Assembly: GCF_009865135.1 (NCBI RefSeq)
Contig: NZ_WWGH01000001.1
Location: forward strand, 2,170,001-2,234,000
DNA: 64,000 nucleotides
Reading direction: 5' to 3'
Source of the DNA: Streptomyces sp. SID8374
GTDB lineage: Bacteria; Actinomycetota; Actinomycetes; Streptomycetales; Streptomycetaceae
The position numbers and the translations under genes were made by a program. The notes under the pieces are model-generated. The model had not been told where the DNA came from. It searched no databases and saw only the letters and a list, made by a program, of their open reading frames with translations. How positions within the stretch are numbered: position 1 is the stretch's first letter; each line of letters begins with the position of its first letter. This document shows, one piece after another, positions 52,673 through 61,517 of the stretch.

Positions 52673-54043
52673 ATGGGTGTCGCGGGATCCTTCCCCAGCT
52701 TCGCGGGGAGGCCCCCTGGCCCGGTCATGGACCGGGACGAGGCGGACCGTGCGCTGGCCCGGCTCGGCGCGGAGCACGAGGCCATCGAGACCTCGCTCCT
52801 GGCCCTCCAGGACCATGCGGGCCGCCGCCTCCTGGAGGGCGCCGAGCTGACCGGTGTCACCCGGGAGCGCTGGGCCGCGACCGAGCAGTCGATCACGCTG
52901 CTGTGGGGGTATTTCGACGCCTACGCGGGCGCGCTGGAGGAGGCCCGGGACATACGGGCCCGCCGCCGCTACCCCAACCGGGAGGACCTGGCCGCCCTGA
53001 CCGAGCTGCTGCGCGGCGACGCGGTCACCGTCGCCAACTCCGGTGCGGTGCCGCCCTCATCGGTGACGGGCCAGGCCCGGCTCTCGGAGCGGTTCTCGCT
53101 CCAGGAGCTGGTCGCCCGGATGAACGAGCTGTACGCCAGGTCGCTGGACATGGTCGTCGCCTCGGACTCCGTCTGGTCGGCGCTGCCCGCCCGGATCGAC
53201 CTGCTCGCCGCCGAGCTGCACCGCACCCGTTCGCTGGCCCACTCGGTCGGGGTGCGCCCCGGTGAGCACCCGGCCGGGGACGACCTGGAGGAGATCACCG
53301 AGGAGCTCACCACGCTGCGCGTCCAGGTGATCTCCGACCCGCTGGCGTTCTGGCTGCCGGGCCCCGGCAGCGCCGCGCCCGGCGGCGGACGCCCGGACAC
53401 CTCCCGCTACGACCGGGCGGCCCGCGCCCTGGAGGACGTACGGCGGGAGATCGAGGCGGTGCTCGCGGTGCGGCAGGACGCCGAGGCGCGGCTGATGCGG
53501 CTGCGGGACGTGCTCTCACGGGCCGACCGCACGCTGACCGAGGCGCGGGCGGCGCGCGGCGAGGTGCTGGCCAAGATCGCCGCCTCCGAGGTGCCCGCCG
53601 TCAGCGGACCGGCGACCGCCCTCCAGGAGCGGCTGGACATCGCCGCCGAGTACCGCAGGCGCGCCCAGTGGAACCGCCTCTCCCCGCTGCTGGAGTCGCT
53701 GGAGCAGGAGGCCGAGGAGGAGCTGCTGCGCGCCCGGGAGTCGCTGACCTCGGTGACGGCCCCGCTGGCGGTCCGCGCCGAGCTGCGCGGCCGACTCGAC
53801 GCGTACAAGGCGAAGGTGGCCCGGCACGGCCTGGCGGAGGACCCGCTGCTGATCGAGAGGTACGACGCGGCGCGCCGGATGCTGTGGAGCGCGCCCTGCG
53901 ATCTGCGGGTGGCCGAGCAGAACGTGCTGCGCTACCAGCAGGCGGCGGCCGAGCTGCTGACACCGCGCCCGCCCGAGGGTCCCGAGGACCGGCGGGACGG
54001 CGGCGGGCAGGGCGGCCAGGGGGACCAGGGGGAGACACGATGA
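52673..54043 (+). CDS. Helical hypothetical protein of the PknG cluster
   Basis: A 456-residue protein of unknown function, almost wholly helical with coiled-coil-like stretches: MDRDEADRALARLGAEHEAI, RAARALEDVRREIEAVLAVR, ADRTLTEARAARGEVLAKI, LLESLEQEAEEELLRARESL. There is no signal peptide or membrane helix. The tail is Pro/Gly/Gln/Asp-rich. ATG 52673 follows GAGAGG. The stop overlaps the pknG start (ATGA), so production is coupled to the kinase; it may be a scaffold or substrate of PknG (inference). Confidence 0.75.
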   Translation: MGVAGSFPSFAGRPPGPVMDRDEADRALARLGAEHEAIETSLLALQDHAGRRLLEGAELTGVTRERWAATEQSITLLWGYFDAYAGALEEARDIRARRRYPNREDLAALTELLRGDAVTVANSGAVPPSSVTGQARLSERFSLQELVARMNELYARSLDMVVASDSVWSALPARIDLLAAELHRTRSLAHSVGVRPGEHPAGDDLEEITEELTTLRVQVISDPLAFWLPGPGSAAPGGGRPDTSRYDRAARALEDVRREIEAVLAVRQDAEARLMRLRDVLSRADRTLTEARAARGEVLAKIAASEVPAVSGPATALQERLDIAAEYRRRAQWNRLSPLLESLEQEAEEELLRARESLTSVTAPLAVRAELRGRLDAYKAKVARHGLAEDPLLIERYDAARRMLWSAPCDLRVAEQNVLRYQQAAAELLTPRPPEGPEDRRDGGGQGGQGDQGETR

Positions 54044-56949
54044 GTACGCAGTGCCAGCGCCCGGCGTGCGAGGGCGCCTACGAGGACATGGGCGGCGGTG
54101 AGCTGTTCTGCGACACCTGCGGTCTGGCCCCGGTCGTCTCGCCGACCGGCATGCTCAGTTCGCCGCCCACCGGGATCGCGGGCGGCGGCCGGGCCAGCGC
54201 CCGTTCCAGCAACCGCAACAGCTCCTCGCAGCGCTCCTCCTCCCGCGCCTCCGCGCGCACCTCGTCCCGTTCGTCGACCTCGCGGCGCTCGGTGTCGGGT
54301 CGGCTGTCGCGCTCGCTCTCCGGCTCCCTCGCCTCCCGCTCGGTCTCGGTGCGCTCCTCGGGCTCGTCGGCCGCCTCCTCAACCCGGGGCCGCCTCGGCG
54401 TCGGCCTGGTGGAGGTCCCGGACGTGCCCCGGCCCGACCCGCGTACGGCGGTGATGGAGAACCCGGAGGTGCCCGAGCGCAAGCGGTTCTGCTCCCGCTC
54501 GGACTGCGGTGCCCCGGTGGGGCGTTCACGCGGGGACCGGCCCGGCCGCACCGAGGGGTTCTGCACCAAGTGCGGCCACCCCTACTCTTTCGTGCCGAAG
54601 CTGACCGGCGGCGACGTCGTGCACGGCCAGTACGAGGTGGTGGGCTGCCTGGCGCACGGCGGGCTCGGCTGGGTCTACCTCGCGGTGGACCGGGCCGTAT
54701 CGGACCGCTGGGTGGTCCTCAAGGGGCTGCTGGACACCGGCGACCAGGACGCGATGGCGGCGGCCATCTCCGAGCGCCGCTTCCTCGCCGAGATCGAGCA
54801 CGCCAACATCGTCCGCATCTACAACTTCGTGGAGCACCTGGACCAGCGCACCGGCTCACTCGACGGATACATCGTCATGGAGTACGTCGGCGGCAAGGCG
54901 CTCAAGGAGATCGCCAACCAGCGCCGCACCCCGTCCGGCAAGCGCGACCCGCTCCCGGTGGAGCAGGCCTGTGCGTACGGGATCGAGGCGCTGGAGGCGC
55001 TCGGCCATCTGCACAGCCGCAACCTGCTCTACTGCGACTTCAAGGTCGACAACGCGATCCAGACCGAGGACCAGCTCAAGCTGATCGACATGGGCGCCGT
55101 GCGCCGGATGGACGACGACGAGTCCGCCATCTACGGCACCGTCGGCTACCAGGCCCCCGAGATCGCCGAGGTCGGCCCGTCGGTCGCCTCCGACCTCTAC
55201 ACGGTGGCGCGGACGCTGGCGGTCCTCACCTTCGACTTCCAGGGGTACACGAGCATCTTCGTGGACTCGCTCCCGGACCCCGACAACATCGAGGTGTTCC
55301 GCACCTACGAGTCCTTCTACCGGCTGCTGGTGCGGGCCACCGACCCGGACCCGGCCCGGCGGTTCGCCTCCGCCTCCGAGATGGCCGAGCAGCTGACGGG
55401 GGTGCTGCGCGAGGTCGTGGCACTCCAGACGGGGCGGCCGAGGCCGGCGCTGTCGACGCTGTTCGGTACGGAACTGCGGGTGACGGACACGGAGTTGTTC
55501 GCCGAGCAGGTGGACGACGTCTCCCGGCTGGGCTCCCGGGCGGCCGCCTCGGGGCGCGGTGGGCGCTTCGGACGCCGCAAGGGCGGTACGGGGCCGCTGC
55601 CGGCCGTTCCGGCGCAGGGTGGCGGCGTACCGGGGCAGGGCGTTCCGGTGGCTCCGGGTGCCGTGACGTCGGCGGTGGCCGGGGCGCTGCCGATGGGCGG
55701 GCAGCCGTCCGGTCCGGGGGCGGGCGCGTGGTCTCCGGCAGGGGCGGCTCCGCTGACGGCGGCGGCGACCCATGTGCGGGGCGGCCCGCCGGGCGGTGCG
55801 GGCGCCGGTTCGTCTTCCGGTCCGCAGAGTGCCCCGAGCACCGGTTCGTACGCCGGTCCGCGCAGCGGCGACCCGGCGACGGCGTACGCGCCCCCCGCGC
55901 ACGCCCCTGTACCCGCGCCCCGGGAGGCCGCATCCGCCGCACGGCCCGGACCCACCGGCCCGTACGGACCCTTCGGGACGACCGCCGGGGGCGTCCGGCT
56001 GGCCCTGTTCGACGCGCGGGGCACCGCGCTGGCGCTGCCGGTCCCCCGGGTCGACGCGAACGACCCGAACGCCGGTTTCCTCGCCGGACTGATGGCCTCC
56101 GCCCCCGCCGAGCTGATCGCGGCCCTGCACATGGTGCCCGCCGCCTCGCTGGAGACCCGGCTGCGGGAGCTGCGGGCCCGGCTGGAGATGCGTGAACAGG
56201 ACTCCGCCGCCGCCGCGTTGACCGAGCTGGAGGCCCGGCACCCGGACGGCTGGCGGGTCGTGTGGTACCGGGGCATCGCCTCGCTGGTGACCGGGGACCA
56301 CGAGATCGCGGCGCTCTCCTTCGACGCGGTGTACGACGCGTTCCCCGGGGAGCCCGCGCCCAAGCTGGCGCTGGGGATCTGCGCGGAGGTGCTGGGCCAG
56401 CTGGACAACGCCGCCGAGTACTACCGCCTGGTGTGGGCGACCGACCCGAGCTTCGTGAGCGCCGCGTTCGGCCTGGCCCGGGTGCAGATCGCCGCCGGGG
56501 ACCGGGCGGGGGCGGCGCGGACCCTGGAGTCGGTGCCGGAGGCGTCGATCCACTACACGGCGGCCCGGGTCGCAGCCGTACGCGCACGGCTGCGCGAGCG
56601 GGACCCCGCCGAGCCCCTGCTGACCGACCTGACGGCCGCGGCCGTCCAGGTGGCGGCGCTGACCGGGTTCGGCCTGGACCCGGTGCGCCGCGAGCAGTTG
56701 ACGACCGAGGTACTGGGCAAGGCACTGGACTGGGTACTCTCCGGTAGTCCCGGCGCCCCGCTGCCGGGCAAATCGCCGGCCGGACCTCCGGGCACCCGGA
56801 AGCTGCTCGACGCCGAACTGGACGAGCGGGGGCTGCGGTTGGGCCTGGAACGCTCGTACCGCATACTCGCCCGGCTCGCCCAGCGGGGCGACGAGAGGAT
56901 CGAACTGGTGGAGCGGGCCAACCGTTTCCGCCCCCGGACGTGGGTGTGA
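54040..56949 (+). CDS. pknG: Serine/threonine protein kinase PknG
   Basis: A soluble 969-residue kinase. It opens with a zinc-ribbon-like CQRPACEG...CDTCG, then a long Ser/Arg-rich disordered stretch (~res 48-120) likely to be phosphorylated, then a rubredoxin-like CSRSDCGAP...CTKCG module. The kinase domain has AHGGLGWVYLAVDRAV, Lys228 (VVLKG), the catalytic loop YCDFKVDN (Asp333 in place of the usual HRD context) and DMG (Asp350) instead of DFG, as in PknG. A Gly/Pro-rich linker leads to C-terminal TPR repeats (GWRVVWYRGIASLVTGDHEI, YRLVWATDPSFVSAAFGLAR). In mycobacteria PknG controls glutamate metabolism through GarA. Much longer than M. tuberculosis PknG owing to the linkers. Confidence 0.93.
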   Translation: MSTQCQRPACEGAYEDMGGGELFCDTCGLAPVVSPTGMLSSPPTGIAGGGRASARSSNRNSSSQRSSSRASARTSSRSSTSRRSVSGRLSRSLSGSLASRSVSVRSSGSSAASSTRGRLGVGLVEVPDVPRPDPRTAVMENPEVPERKRFCSRSDCGAPVGRSRGDRPGRTEGFCTKCGHPYSFVPKLTGGDVVHGQYEVVGCLAHGGLGWVYLAVDRAVSDRWVVLKGLLDTGDQDAMAAAISERRFLAEIEHANIVRIYNFVEHLDQRTGSLDGYIVMEYVGGKALKEIANQRRTPSGKRDPLPVEQACAYGIEALEALGHLHSRNLLYCDFKVDNAIQTEDQLKLIDMGAVRRMDDDESAIYGTVGYQAPEIAEVGPSVASDLYTVARTLAVLTFDFQGYTSIFVDSLPDPDNIEVFRTYESFYRLLVRATDPDPARRFASASEMAEQLTGVLREVVALQTGRPRPALSTLFGTELRVTDTELFAEQVDDVSRLGSRAAASGRGGRFGRRKGGTGPLPAVPAQGGGVPGQGVPVAPGAVTSAVAGALPMGGQPSGPGAGAWSPAGAAPLTAAATHVRGGPPGGAGAGSSSGPQSAPSTGSYAGPRSGDPATAYAPPAHAPVPAPREAASAARPGPTGPYGPFGTTAGGVRLALFDARGTALALPVPRVDANDPNAGFLAGLMASAPAELIAALHMVPAASLETRLRELRARLEMREQDSAAAALTELEARHPDGWRVVWYRGIASLVTGDHEIAALSFDAVYDAFPGEPAPKLALGICAEVLGQLDNAAEYYRLVWATDPSFVSAAFGLARVQIAAGDRAGAARTLESVPEASIHYTAARVAAVRARLRERDPAEPLLTDLTAAAVQVAALTGFGLDPVRREQLTTEVLGKALDWVLSGSPGAPLPGKSPAGPPGTRKLLDAELDERGLRLGLERSYRILARLAQRGDERIELVERANRFRPRTWV

Positions 56950-56951
56950 AG

Positions 56952-58553
56952 ATGTCAGAGAGCCACCAGCAGCCCGCCCTGGCGAGGTGCCCCGGCTGCG
57001 AGGAACCCCCGGCGTCCGGCGACCTGTTCTGCGGAGCGTGCGGCTACGACCTCACGGCCGTACCGGCCCGCCCGGACGACCGGCCGACGATGGCGATCAC
57101 GGTGCCGCCTGCGGGGGCGCCGGGGGCTGCCGCGCCGACTGGGGGGCCGTCTGCGCCTGCCGCACCCCCGTCCGCGCCGCCCGCCGCGCCCGACGCACCT
57201 GCGCCGCCGGTGGCGGCCGTGGAGTGGCCCGCCGCTTCCTCGACGGACAGCTCAGACGTGCCCGCGCCCGTGCACCGGCCGACGGACCTGCCCGGCACGG
57301 ACTCGGGCGGCACGCCGCTGCCGACGACGCCTCCGGCGTACGAGGGCGGGCAGGCGGTGACGTCCCCGGTGGGCCACGACGGGCAGGCCCCGACGCCACC
57401 GGTGCGCCACGACGACCGGGCGGCGGACCCTGGGCGCCACGACGACCGGGCGGCGTCTGCGGGGCAGGCCGCTGAGGAGCCCGCCGGGGCGCCCGCTGCC
57501 GGGCCTGCCGTCACGCCCGCCGCGTCCCCGCCCGCCGAATCCCCCGACAGCTCCGGCGACTTCGCGCTCGCCGCGCCCGATCCCCGTACGGCGGAGCCCA
57601 CACCGACGCCCGCCGCCGGGACGAAGGTCTGCGTCGCCTGCCGGTCCGGCCGGGTCGACCCCGACGGGTACTGCGAGAACTGCGGGCACGCCCAGCCCCG
57701 CGAGCGCGACCACATGGAGCAGGAGCTCGGCTCGGTGGCCGCCGTCAGCGACCGGGGCCTGCGCCACCACCGTAACGAGGACTCCTTCGCGGTCTCCTCG
57801 ACCGCGCTGCCGGACGGTTCGCCCGCCGTCGTCGCGATCGTCTGCGACGGCGTCTCCTCGGCGAGCCGGCCCGACGAGGCGTCGGCCGCCGCCGCGAGCG
57901 CCGCCAACGAGGCGCTGCTGGAGTCCCTGCCGCGCGGCACGCACCCGCAGCAGGCGATGCACGAGGCCATCGTCGCCGCCTCCGAGGCGGTCAACGCGCT
58001 GGCCCAGGATCCGCCGGGAGCAGCCGAGCACGAGGCCCACCGCCATCAGAACGCCCCGGCCTGCACCCTGGTCGGCGCGATCATGGCGGGCGGCCTGCTG
58101 GTCGTCGGCTGGGTCGGCGACAGCCGGGTCTACTGGGTGCCGGACGACCGCACGGGCCCGCCCGCCCGGCTCACCGAGGACGACTCCTGGGCCGCGCAGA
58201 TGGTGGCGGCGGGCCTGATGACCGAGGCCGAGGCGTACGCGGACGAGCGCGCCCACGCCATCACCGGCTGGCTCGGCGCCGACTCCTACGAACTGGAGCC
58301 GCACACCGCCTCGTTCAAGCCGGACCGCCCCGGCCTGGTGGTGGTCTGCACGGACGGCCTGTGGAACTACGCGGAATCCGCCGAGGAGATGGCCGCCGCC
58401 GTGCCTCCCGAGGCCCACCGGCGCCCGCTGCACGGCGCCCAGGTGCTCGTCGGGCACGCACTCGACGGCGGGGGCCACGACAACGTAACAGTGGCGCTGC
58501 TGCCGTTCGCCGTGGAGCCGCAAGGGGCAGGATCGGCCTGCACCACCGTTTGA
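56952..58553 (+). CDS. PP2C-family serine/threonine phosphatase with zinc ribbons
   Basis: A ~533-residue metal-dependent phosphatase. N-terminal zinc ribbon CPGCEEPP...CGACGYDL, a long Ala/Pro-rich linker, a second ribbon CVACRSG...CENCGHAQ, then the PP2C domain: VSDRGLRHHRNEDSF, IVCDGVSSASRPDEA, VGWVGDSRVYWV, VVCTDGLWNYAE and GGHDNVTVALLP hold the Mg/Mn-binding Asp residues. ATG 56952 starts 2 bp after pknG; an in-frame GTG just upstream is possible. It is the obvious partner to reverse PknG phosphorylation. The paired zinc ribbons echo those in PknG and in the FHA protein, suggesting they assemble together (inference). Confidence 0.92.
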   Translation: MSESHQQPALARCPGCEEPPASGDLFCGACGYDLTAVPARPDDRPTMAITVPPAGAPGAAAPTGGPSAPAAPPSAPPAAPDAPAPPVAAVEWPAASSTDSSDVPAPVHRPTDLPGTDSGGTPLPTTPPAYEGGQAVTSPVGHDGQAPTPPVRHDDRAADPGRHDDRAASAGQAAEEPAGAPAAGPAVTPAASPPAESPDSSGDFALAAPDPRTAEPTPTPAAGTKVCVACRSGRVDPDGYCENCGHAQPRERDHMEQELGSVAAVSDRGLRHHRNEDSFAVSSTALPDGSPAVVAIVCDGVSSASRPDEASAAAASAANEALLESLPRGTHPQQAMHEAIVAASEAVNALAQDPPGAAEHEAHRHQNAPACTLVGAIMAGGLLVVGWVGDSRVYWVPDDRTGPPARLTEDDSWAAQMVAAGLMTEAEAYADERAHAITGWLGADSYELEPHTASFKPDRPGLVVVCTDGLWNYAESAEEMAAAVPPEAHRRPLHGAQVLVGHALDGGGHDNVTVALLPFAVEPQGAGSACTTV

Positions 58554-58572
58554 GCCTCAAGGAGCAGACCAG

Positions 58573-59952
58573 ATGGCCAACTTCTCGAAGTCGAACGTGC
58601 CGCAGTTCTCCGTCGAGGTGTACCAGAACGCGTTCCTGCCGGAGGGCGGCCGCGAGGTGAACGCGATCGTCACCGTCACCTCGACCGGCGGCGGCACCAC
58701 CGGCGGCATCCCGCTGCCCGGCGCGGCGGCCTCACCCGGACACGTCCCCGGGTACGGACCCGGGCCGGGGCAGGGGGCGAGCGCCGCGGTGGTGCTGATG
58801 GTCGACTGTTCCGGTTCGATGGACTACCCGCCCACCAAGATGCGCAACGCGCGCGACGCGACGGCCGCCGCCATCGACACGCTGCGCGAGGGCACGCGGT
58901 TCTCGGTGGTCGCCGGTACGCATGTGGCCAAGGAGGTCTACCCGGGCAACGGACAGCTCGCGATCGCCGGTGCGCAGACGAAGGCCCAGGCGAAGGAGGC
59001 CCTGCGGAGGCTGAGCGCGGGCGGCGGGACCGCGATCGGCACCTGGCTGCGGCTGGCCGACCGGCTGCTGGGCGCCGCCGACGTGGACATCCGGCACGGC
59101 ATCCTGCTGACCGACGGCCGCAACGAGCACGAGGCGCCCGAGGACCTGCGGGCCGCGCTGGACTCGTGCGCGGGCCGGTTCACCTGTGACGCCCGGGGCG
59201 TCGGCACCGACTGGGAGGTGAAGGAGGTCACCTCCATAGCCTCCGCGCTGCTCGGCACCGCCGACATCGTCGCGGACCCCTCGCACCTGGCCGCCGACTT
59301 CACGCGGATGATGGAGAACGCGATGGGCAAGGAGGTCGCGGACGTGGCGCTGCGGCTCTGGACGCCCGTCGGGGTGGAGATCCGGTTCGTGAAGCAGGTC
59401 GCGCCCACGGTCGAGGACCTGACCGGCCGGCGTACCGAGGCGGGCCCGCGCGCCGGGGACTACCCGACCGGTTCCTGGGGCGACGAGTCCCGCGACTACC
59501 ACGTCTGCGTCCTGGTCCCCGAGGCCGGGATCGGCCAGGAGATGCTGGCGGCCCGGGTCTCGCTGATCCTCCCCGACCCCTCGGGCGCGGGGGCCCCGCA
59601 GGTCCTCTCGCAAGGGCTCGTACGGGCGGTGTGGACGGACGACATGGTGGCCTCGACCTCGATCAATCCGCAGGTCGCGCACTACACAGGTCAGGCGGAA
59701 CTGGCACAAGTCATCCAGCAGGGGCTGGACGCCCGCAAGTCGGGCGACTTCGACGGTGCGACGGCGAAACTGGGCCGTGCGGTGCAATTGGCATCGGCGT
59801 CCGGGAACCAGGACACTGCGAAACTGCTTTCGAAGGTGGTCGACGTCGTCGATGCGGCGACAGGTACTGTGCGACTGAAAGCGAAGGTCGCGGAAGCGGA
59901 CGAGATGACCCTCGAAACGCGCTCCACCAAGACAGTTCGCGTCAAGAAGTAG
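58573..59952 (+). CDS. VWA-domain protein
   Basis: A 459-residue von Willebrand A-type protein. The MIDAS metal site is intact: VVLMVDCSGSMDYP (Asp78-x-Ser80-x-Ser82), the Thr in GGGTAIGTW and Asp in ILLTDGRNEH. The C-terminal half is beta-rich then helical (GQAELAQVIQQGLDARKSGD, LASASGNQDTAKLLSKVVD), the latter shared with VWA proteins of signalling clusters. No signal peptide, so it probably acts inside the cell as a metal-dependent protein-binding module. It starts 19 bp after the phosphatase gene, with AAGGAG upstream. Confidence 0.9.
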   Translation: MANFSKSNVPQFSVEVYQNAFLPEGGREVNAIVTVTSTGGGTTGGIPLPGAAASPGHVPGYGPGPGQGASAAVVLMVDCSGSMDYPPTKMRNARDATAAAIDTLREGTRFSVVAGTHVAKEVYPGNGQLAIAGAQTKAQAKEALRRLSAGGGTAIGTWLRLADRLLGAADVDIRHGILLTDGRNEHEAPEDLRAALDSCAGRFTCDARGVGTDWEVKEVTSIASALLGTADIVADPSHLAADFTRMMENAMGKEVADVALRLWTPVGVEIRFVKQVAPTVEDLTGRRTEAGPRAGDYPTGSWGDESRDYHVCVLVPEAGIGQEMLAARVSLILPDPSGAGAPQVLSQGLVRAVWTDDMVASTSINPQVAHYTGQAELAQVIQQGLDARKSGDFDGATAKLGRAVQLASASGNQDTAKLLSKVVDVVDAATGTVRLKAKVAEADEMTLETRSTKTVRVKK

Positions 59953-60034
59953 CAGCACCGGTGGCCGAACGGTCACGATCGATCGACAGCATGACGGCCC
60001 CCGGGGCCGGACGAGGAGAGGGGGAAGCGCCGAC

Positions 60035-61495
60035 ATGCCGACCTGCCCGAACGGACACCAGTCGGGTTCAGAGGACTGGTGCGAGGTCTGCGGACACCGC
60101 ATGACCGGAACGGGCGCCCCCGCCGGCGCCGTCCCCCCGCCGCCTCCGCCGCCCCCCGCACCCGGTTACGGCTACCCGCCGCCCGCCGGCAACGACGGCG
60201 GTCCGCCGACGATGCAGGCGGAGCTCTGCCCGCAGTGCCGCACGCCCCGCGAGGCGGGCGCCCCGTACTGCGAGGAGTGCCGCTGGAACTTCCTCACCAA
60301 CACGGCGACCTCGTACACGCCACTGGCTCCGCAGCCCGGCGCGTCCAGCGGCCCGCCGCCCGGTCTCAACCTGCCGCCCGGCTTCCTGGCCCAGCAGGGT
60401 CCTGGTGGACAAGGCGGCCAGAGTGGTCAGGGAGGCCCCGGAGGACAGAGCGGCCAGGGTGGCCCCGGCGGCGGTCCCGGCGGCGCACCTCAGCAGCCCC
60501 AGGCCCAGCCCCCGTCCCAGCAGCACGACCCGTTCGAGTTCCAGGCTTCGCGGCCCTCGCAGATGAACCGCCCCGCCGAGCCACTCACCCCGGAGCAGAC
60601 CGGTCACGGCGACCGGTCCGGTCACGGCGGCCAGGACGAGCGCGGCGGTCAGGGCGGTCCTCCGCCGAGCGCGTTCCAGCAGGGCCCGCCGCCTCCGCCC
60701 GTCTTCCAGCAGCAGGGACCGCCTCCCTCACACCAGCAGCAGTCGGCGCCCTCACCGTTCGAACCGCAGCAGTCCTCGCCGTTCGCGCCGCCCCAGCAGC
60801 AGTCCCCCCACGGCGGTGGCGGTGGCGACGACTGGGTGCTGCCACCGCCCTCCCAGGCGCAGGCACAGCAGCCGCCCCAGGCGTTCCAGCAGCAGGCCCC
60901 GTACCAGGGCCAGGGTCAGGGTCAGCAGGGCGGCCACCCCGACCAGCGTCAGGGCAGCCAGGGCTACGGCCAGGACCAGGGCTACGACCGGGGCGGCCGG
61001 CAGAGCCAGGGGCAGCAAGGCCAGAGCCAGGGTCAGGACCAGGGCTACGGCCAGGTCCCCGGCCAAGGACAGCCGCAGCAGCCCACCGCCACCACCTGGA
61101 CCGCCGTCATCGCGCCGGACCGTGACTACTTCCTGGCGATGATGCAGCGCAGCGGCCCCGAGGCGACCGGGCTGAACCTGCCCGCGTACTCCCCCGAGCA
61201 GCGCCTGCCGCTCACCGGGAGCCAGGTCACCATCGGCCGCCGCCGGCACAGCACGGGCGAGTCCCCGGACATCGACCTGTCGGTGCCGCCGGAGGACCCG
61301 GGCGTCTCCCACCAGCACGCGGTGCTCGTGCAGCAGCCCGACGGCGGGTGGTCCGTGGTCGACCAGAAGTCCACGAACGGCACCACGCTCAACGGCGCCG
61401 AGGACCCGATCCAGCCGTATGTCCCCGTCCCCCTCCAGGACGGCGACCAGGTGCATGTCGGGGCCTGGACGACGATCACGATCCGCCGGGACTAG
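60035..61495 (+). CDS. FHA-domain protein with zinc ribbons
   Basis: A 486-residue phosphopeptide-binding protein. It begins with zinc ribbons (CPNGHQSGSEDWCEVCG and CPQCRTPREAGAPYCEECRW), continues with ~260 residues of Gly/Gln/Pro-rich low complexity, and ends in an FHA domain: VTIGRRRHSTGESPDIDLSV, DPGVSHQHAVLVQQ, STNGTTLNG and LQDGDQVHVGAWT; Arg, Ser-His and Asn residues that grip phosphothreonine are present. It should read PknG-type phosphorylation. It differs from GarA/OdhI, which are short and lack zinc ribbons and the long linker. Last gene of the operon. Confidence 0.92.
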   Translation: MPTCPNGHQSGSEDWCEVCGHRMTGTGAPAGAVPPPPPPPPAPGYGYPPPAGNDGGPPTMQAELCPQCRTPREAGAPYCEECRWNFLTNTATSYTPLAPQPGASSGPPPGLNLPPGFLAQQGPGGQGGQSGQGGPGGQSGQGGPGGGPGGAPQQPQAQPPSQQHDPFEFQASRPSQMNRPAEPLTPEQTGHGDRSGHGGQDERGGQGGPPPSAFQQGPPPPPVFQQQGPPPSHQQQSAPSPFEPQQSSPFAPPQQQSPHGGGGGDDWVLPPPSQAQAQQPPQAFQQQAPYQGQGQGQQGGHPDQRQGSQGYGQDQGYDRGGRQSQGQQGQSQGQDQGYGQVPGQGQPQQPTATTWTAVIAPDRDYFLAMMQRSGPEATGLNLPAYSPEQRLPLTGSQVTIGRRRHSTGESPDIDLSVPPEDPGVSHQHAVLVQQPDGGWSVVDQKSTNGTTLNGAEDPIQPYVPVPLQDGDQVHVGAWTTITIRRD

Positions 61496-61517
61496 AGAGG
61501 AACGGCGCTTCCGGTCC

